Below, one piece after another: positions 58,616 through 64,000 of a stretch of 64,000 nucleotides of DNA. The stretch is from Datisca glomerata (Eukaryota > Streptophyta > Magnoliopsida > Cucurbitales > Datiscaceae). Within the stretch, counting starts at the first letter, position 1. Every line of letters begins with the position of its first letter. The translations under genes were made by a program, and so were the position numbers. Below the pieces are notes generated by a model. It did not search any database. It worked only from the letters and a program-made list of their open reading frames with translations, and was not told the DNA's origin. Location: positions 1,116,001-1,180,000 of the forward strand of contig QANY01002375.1 in NCBI GenBank assembly GCA_003255025.1, in the 5' to 3' direction.

Positions 58616-61074
58616 TCCATACTGATGTGCTCCCACTTCCACTCAGGTATCATAAGTGGTTGCAAAAGCCGAGAAGGTCGCTGATGCTCAGCCTTAACCT
58701 GCTGGCACGTAAGACAACGTTGTACATACTTTGCCACATCTCGACTCATGCCAATCCACCAATAATGTTCCCTTAGACTCTGATACATCTTCGTACTTCC
58801 TGGATGAATTGAGTATGGAGTTCCATGAGCTTCACTCAAAATTTTACGCTTTAACTCTCCATTGTTTGGTACTATCAATCTACCATCATAACGAAGAGCT
58901 CCATCGGCAGTGACGGCAAAAGTTGCGGATCATCCAATTGTCCTATCTTAATTCTTTCAAAAAGAGTTGGACAAACCGTCAAAGTAGCGAGATAACCAGA
59001 AGCTTCCCAAGGCAAAACTTCCAATCCAAATCTCTGAATCTCCCTTAACAACGGTTTCTGAATAACTTGCAAACAAGCAATAGAACCTGAATTCTTTCTA
59101 CTCAAAGCATCCGCTACCACATTAGCCTTGCCCGGGGTGATAATTGATTTCACAATCATAATCTTTGACAAGTTCTAACTACCTTCATTGCCTCATATTC
59201 AACTCCTTATGTGTGAAGAAATACTTGAGACTTTTATGATCAGTGAAGATTTCACATTTAACCCCAAAAAGATAGTGCCTCCAAATCCTCAACGCAAACA
59301 CAACAGCTGCGAGCTCAAGATCGTGGGTAGGGTAATTTTTTTCGTAATCTTTTAGTTGTCTTGAGGCATAAGCAATCACCTTATCATGTTACATAAGCAC
59401 ACAACCAAGACCCTTCTTTGAAGCATCACTGTAAACGACAAACCCTTCATTACCTACAGGAAGTGTTAAGACTAGGCCAATTGTTAAACGCTCCTTCAAC
59501 TCTTGGAAACTCTGTTCGCACTCCTTGGACCACTGGAATTTCACATTCTTCCTCCTTAGCTGAGTTAATGGTGAGGAAACTTTTGAAAATCCTTAAATAA
59601 ATCTCCAATAATAGCCCACTAATCACAGAAAGCTACAAACTTCACCAACATTAACCGGAGCTGGCCAACTTTTAATTGCTTCAATCTCGCCGGTATCAAC
59701 TGTTATACCTTCTTTTGATATGATGTGCCCCAAAAATGGTACCTTTTCCAACCAAAACTCACATTTCTTAAACTTGGCAAATAACTCCTTCTCACGGAGG
59801 GTTTCCAGCACCGTCCAGAGGTGTTGCTCATACTCCTCCTTAAAGCGAGAATAAATCAAAATGTCATCAATAAATACAATGACGAATTGATCTAAGTATT
59901 CTTTAAAAATATGGTTCATAAGATCCATAAATGTTGTAGGGGCGTTCGTCAACCCAAACTGCATTACATGAAATTCATAATGCCCATATCGAGTACGAAA
60001 CGCAGTCTTGGGGATGTCTTCTTCTCTGACTTTCAATTGGTGATACCTAGAATGAAGATCAATCTTGGAAAAATAACTTGCACCTTGAAGTTGATTGAAC
60101 AAATCTTCAATTCTCGGCAGTGGGTATCTATTCTTGATAGTCACCTTGTTTAGCTCACGATGGTCAATACACAGTCTCATCGTTCCATCTTTCTTCTTTA
60201 CAAACAAAACAGGAGCACCCCAAGGGGAAAAACTAGGCCGAATGAATTTCTTATCCAACAGTTCCGGCAATAAGACTTTGAATTCCTTGAGTTCAGCCAG
60301 GGCCATATGATATGGAGCTTTAGATATTGGGGTTGTACCAGGCACAAGGTCAATGACAAAGTCAATTTCCCTATCTGGCGGTAGACCTGGTAGATCCTCG
60401 GGAAACACATCAACAAACTCTCGTACTATAGGTACATTTTCTATAGAAGGACCTTCTTCCGAAAATTCTATCAATGATGCTAAGTACCCGATACATCCTT
60501 TATTCAACAATCGCCAAGCCTTCATAGCAGAGATAAAAGGACTACGAGGTTTTGACTTAGCTACCACAAAATGAAAACTGGACACTCTTGGAGGTTGAAA
60601 TAACACTTCTTTCTCATGGCACTCAATAGTTTCATAGTGCTTCGATAACCAATCCATCCCCAAAATAACATCAAAGTCATGGACATCTAAGATGATAAGG
60701 TCGGCTGACAGTACGTGCTCTTCTATCACTAATGGATAGTCTTTTATAACTCTACTCGCCTCCAGAACCTTCCTCGAATGTGTAGATACATAAAGTGGTG
60801 CCTCTAAAAGTATAAATGGCAACCCTAATTTCTGAGCTAGCAAAGGCCTTATTAACGAATGAGTAGCACTAGAATCAAACAAAATACAAGCAACCATTTC
60901 ACATACAAAAATAATACCTGAAACAACAGTCGGGGAGTTATCAACGTCCTCTCTAGTCATCACAAACACTCGAGCTCGGGTCTTCTTCTGGTCATTGTTG
61001 TTGTAGGTGTTTCCATCACAATCTTTAGAAAGGTGACCACATTTCTGAAACACAAGCCTGTACCTATACGACAT
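58616..61074 (-). pseudogene. gypsy protease, RT, RNase H and partial integrase
   Basis: The long frame 61074-59623 (483 residues) holds protease text [13 protein letters not shown] (the usual DSGATHSF has lost its Gly), [23 protein letters not shown], then [48 protein letters not shown] and FIDDILIYS with intact catalytic DD. After stops, RNase [21 protein letters not shown] and [16 protein letters not shown] (59379-59185), then VVADALSRK (about 59115). The integrase zinc finger HPGSTKMYQSLREHYWW and CLTCQQVKAEHQRPSRLLQP is at 58800-58660, ending WEHISMD at about 58620, just before the core Asp region. The long intact RT frame suggests it is younger than the other elements. Confidence 0.9.
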
Positions 61075-61948
61075 TCACCAAGGTGTTCCTTACAGCACTT
61101 CTGACATGTTCTTCCTGGCTGCTTTCCTTGTTGGTTTTTATTGTCATTTCCACCGCCAAATTTCCTTTTCTGATTGTCCCCCTTCCAGAATTTCCTTTAG
61201 AATTGCTTCCATTATGCTTCTGACCACTTATATGGAATTTATTCTGGTCTGGGTCTAAGCGTTGTGCTCTTTCCACTAGTAATGTTTTGTTGACAACTCC
61301 ATTATAAGTAGCAAGCTCGAACGGAATCATTGCTGGCTTGATACTGGATTTCAACCCTTCCTCAAAGCGTCTGGCTCGACTCTCTTCCATTGCCATCAAA
61401 TTTGGAGCAAACTTCACTAATCGTGCAAAAGTTACTTCATATTCAGTGACGGTTTTACTTCCTTGCTCTAGCTTAACAAATTCTCTCTCCTTTTCCTGTC
61501 GAACGCTTTTTGGGAAGTAATGATTGAAAAATGCGTTATTGAACATATCTCGAGTGAAGACCTCAACATCATTTTCATTTTGGCGTTTAATCAGTCGCCA
61601 CCAAACGTACGCACTCCTTGTAACATGTAAGAAGCAAAGTCAACCTTATCTGCATCAATGCACTTCACAACAATGAATGCTTTCTCCATCTCAGTAATCC
61701 ACATTTCAACTCCAAGTGGGTCGGTAGTTCCTTCAAAAGGTGGTGGAGATAACTTCTTAAATTTAAAAAATTTATGTTGACCATTTTGCGGAAGGGCCAC
61801 ATTTTATTGTTGAGCTTGTCTTAACGCAGCTATTGCTTGCATAAATGTTTCCAAAGTCAGCGGGGTACCATGTTGATCGTTCCCCGTCTCATTACTGTTC
61901 ACCCTAAATGGTTGACCATCAACGATTTTGAGCGTTCCTAGGAGGCAT
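61064..61948 (-). pseudogene. gypsy gag
   Basis: The start codon at 61948 gives MPPRNAQNR then a stop. 61800-61591 reads FKKLSPPPFEGTTDPLGVEM and ASYMLQGV. 61546-61064 reads FNHYFPKSVRQEKEREFVKL, VTEYEVTFARLVKFAP and RRFEEGLK. The zinc knuckles [12 protein letters not shown] and CGHLSKDC are split by a frameshift near 61075. These are the retrotrans_gag and double CCHC patterns of chromoviruses. Stops and frameshifts disable it. Confidence 0.85.
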
Positions 61949-62147
61949 TCTGGTACAAACAAATCGGTCTTAACACATCTATCATTTCATTGTAATTTCA
62001 TATAACAAACAAAATCATACAACAAATATCATTCTAACAATTAAACATTAAATCTTACCAGGAGATTGCGAGAAGACCTCTTGTGGCGTGACTCAGTAGC
62101 TTTTCCTCCTTTTAAATTTTATGAAGTCTACAGAATCGTCTAAATCT

Positions 62148-62162
62148 TGGCTCTGATACCAA
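62148..62162 (-). other. primer binding site (tRNA-Met)
   Basis: tggctctgataccaa on the plus strand is TTGGTATCAGAGCCA on the minus strand, a perfect plant initiator tRNA-Met primer site directly inside the 5' LTR. Confidence 0.9.
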
Positions 62163-62164
62163 AC

Positions 62165-64000
62165 TGAGACACCCCAATACTAAAACTACCTTATTGATTA
62201 TAATTTAGGAAGTGATATCCTCTTTAACGTTAATTAAACATTTAATATGAAATATATAGCTTAATTTAAAACATAACTTTATCAAATCCTTTATTTAAAT
62301 TTATAGGTATTGAATTCAAAGTACTTAAATAATAATAAAAATTTTGCAGCGAAAACTTAGTCAAATAACAACCAATAATTTTAAGCTAAATTGTCAAAAT
62401 AATAATAATTAATCATAAAGCAATTGTTTGAAATCTTTATTCAAACTATTCTACTAAGTCCAATTCGCCTGCAAGGTATCGTCTCGCAATTACTCCTCAC
62501 CTGAAAATATTTAGAAACAACGGAATGAGCTAAAGCCCAGTAAGTAATATCTTACACATACTCAGCAAACACATGCGCATTCAATTTCATTTTAAGAATA
62601 TTTTTGTTTGATACACACTATATAATCATTTTATCACTTTATTTCCTTTGCTTTTTATCAATTACGTTTCATTTCATTCTTTTCATGCAAACTTGTCACA
62701 TTCCTTTCTTTACTATTTTCATTGCATTCATTTCTTTCCTTTATTCGCGAGCTCACTTGTATAATGTTTAGCCAATCAGAGGCGGTGGATAATTATTACG
62801 GAACTTGTTCGACTATCGGGCCCTGGTAGTATCATTCATTCACATTGTATCGTTGGACAAGTCAAACGATCATCCATTCACATTATATCACTGGATAAGC
62901 CAAACGACCATCCATTCACATTAACCCATTAACGATTGTCGGGTCCGCCGGTCCCCCGGCGTCCCATTTCCCACTCACGTCTTTCATAGCATAAGCACAC
63001 ACCAGGTGTTTAAACTTTTAATTAAATTGATTATATTCATACTACAAACCCACATGTATATGTATGAACATATTTACAATCATTAACATTACAATACAAT
63101 TACATCACAGATAACATACATACAAATATAATTAAACATAATATCAAACGACATCATAATGATAAATCAATACAACATCGAAGTTTACAAACATTAAAGT
63201 ATGCGTAAAATTCTACTTACCTGGCGTCCTTAGTAAAACCAAATGTCTAGAGAATGCTTGATGGGTCAACGCTCAAAGTACCAAAACTATTAAATTTATA
63301 CATTAAAATATTTTATCAATTTCACATAGTCATTAAAAACATAAAAAAAATTGTTTATGACATAGATGGTAGAGTGGAAACTAAGTCACTGCTCAAGAAT
63401 AAAACTCAAATATATATACTTTATAAGCACGGTACAAATCCAAACTCTAATAGTTTTATAAATTCATGATACTTCTTTTTTACTTGTTCTAATTATAAAA
63501 CATAGAACACAACTTATACTAGGGCTTTCTAAAAATCTCAAAATTCATATAGTATGATCTTGAAAATGCTAGGGTTTCACAAATTAAATATCATAAAATT
63601 TCGAGGTCGTTTAGGTGACAAAACATGGAAACAAATTCGTTACAGAAAACTGTTTTCTTCTGAACAAAATAGAAACTTTAAAAAAATCATATAAACTCGT
63701 ATACTTTGGGTTATGACCTAAAATTTATACAGGATATATTTCAACATGTTGAAAATCTACCAACAAAATTTGAGACTCAAATTCCATCGTTTGGTATACG
63801 AAAAATGAAGTCGTTGTTTCATAGTGTGCAGAAAAATCCAAAAGGTAGTTTTCATTAAAAATCATATTTTTTTTATTGAAAACGTTTCTCCCTTATTGAA
63901 ATTGATTCAAGAGACTTATATGAATCATAAAAGAGTGGTAAAACTCATTATTATTCAGATCTAAATTAAAACATGTGAATCTAAACTTAAACATTTGAAA
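62165..64000 (-). repeat. 5' LTR of the gypsy element, running off the window
   Basis: Begins tgagacacccc (TGTAACACCCC in the other copy). 62690-63000 has a more GC-rich part with a short tandem repeat (atcattcattcacatt...ggacaagtcaaacgatc, two to three units at 62830-62925) and gtcccccggcgtccc. 63000-64000 stays LTR-like and non-coding. The outer edge was not reached. Confidence 0.7.

Larger units (their letters stand above)
58137..64000 (-). mobile_element. chromovirus-like Ty3/gypsy element (Del/Tekay-like), minus strand
   Basis: From right to left: 5' LTR (from 62165 to beyond the window), tRNA-Met primer site, gag, protease, RT, RNase H and the zinc-finger part of integrase. Then a deletion joins the integrase directly to a truncated 3' LTR (58137-58614). 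The 58137 edge starts TGTAACACCCC, the usual end of Del/Tekay LTRs. The integrase core and any chromodomain are gone, so the lineage is inferred from RT, gag and LTR style. Confidence 0.85.

Overview
This is a stretch of nuclear DNA from a flowering plant, probably a eudicot. It is AT-rich, carries a nuclear gene for a chloroplast ribosomal protein with a transit peptide, has GT-AG introns, and is dominated by nested plant LTR retrotransposons (Ty1/copia and Ty3/gypsy) and CACTA DNA transposons. There are no operons, CRISPR arrays, phage or bacterial features. I recognised no tRNA or rRNA genes.

Layout. 1-2.5 kb: minus-strand Tat-like Ty3/gypsy remnant (gag and leader). 3.6-9.8 kb: minus-strand Ty1/copia (3' LTR edge, pol, gag, long leader) whose leader reaches the promoter of the only intact-looking gene, RPL4 (plastid 50S L4; 10.04-11.74 kb, with a probable alternative last exon). 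12.7-15.4 kb: GA-rich minisatellite joined to a decayed plus-strand copia. 15.4-26.9 kb: plus-strand Tat-like gypsy with ~1.6 kb LTRs, two RNase H domains, an integrase and an alternating tandem repeat before the 3' LTR. 28.1-32.1 kb: a repeat island with an 18-bp minisatellite, a degenerate ~0.4 kb tandem family, a mitochondrial-looking insert and a 21-bp minisatellite. 32.1-43.2 kb: a minus-strand copia split by a 5.6 kb CACTA element that carries a kinesin exon fragment and a 1.17 kb nested element. 43.5-48.6 kb: the 3' part of a U-box/ARM E3-ligase-like gene, broken by an LTR retroelement with a near-perfect 5-bp target duplication. 52.8-54.6 kb: apparent solo LTR with a perfect TGGGT duplication, containing an assembly gap. 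55.7-58.1 kb: a second CACTA end followed by captured UPF1 exons, then a LINE-type RNase H fragment. 58.1-64 kb: a minus-strand chromovirus-like gypsy with a deleted integrase core, inserted in that RNase H fragment.

Only RPL4 looks like a functional host gene; it would act in plastid ribosomes. All transposon coding regions read here contain stops, frameshifts or changed catalytic residues, so they are annotated as pseudogenes. The most interesting biology is the layering. Two separate CACTA ends each have a CT-rich, promoter/leader-like stretch followed by captured host exons in the same transcriptional sense. A U-box gene is cut so that removing the insert would leave an open frame. A tandem-repeat copy preserves the empty site of a probable organelle insertion. 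I found no convincing new functional system. All homology calls come from reading translated motifs by eye, without database searches.
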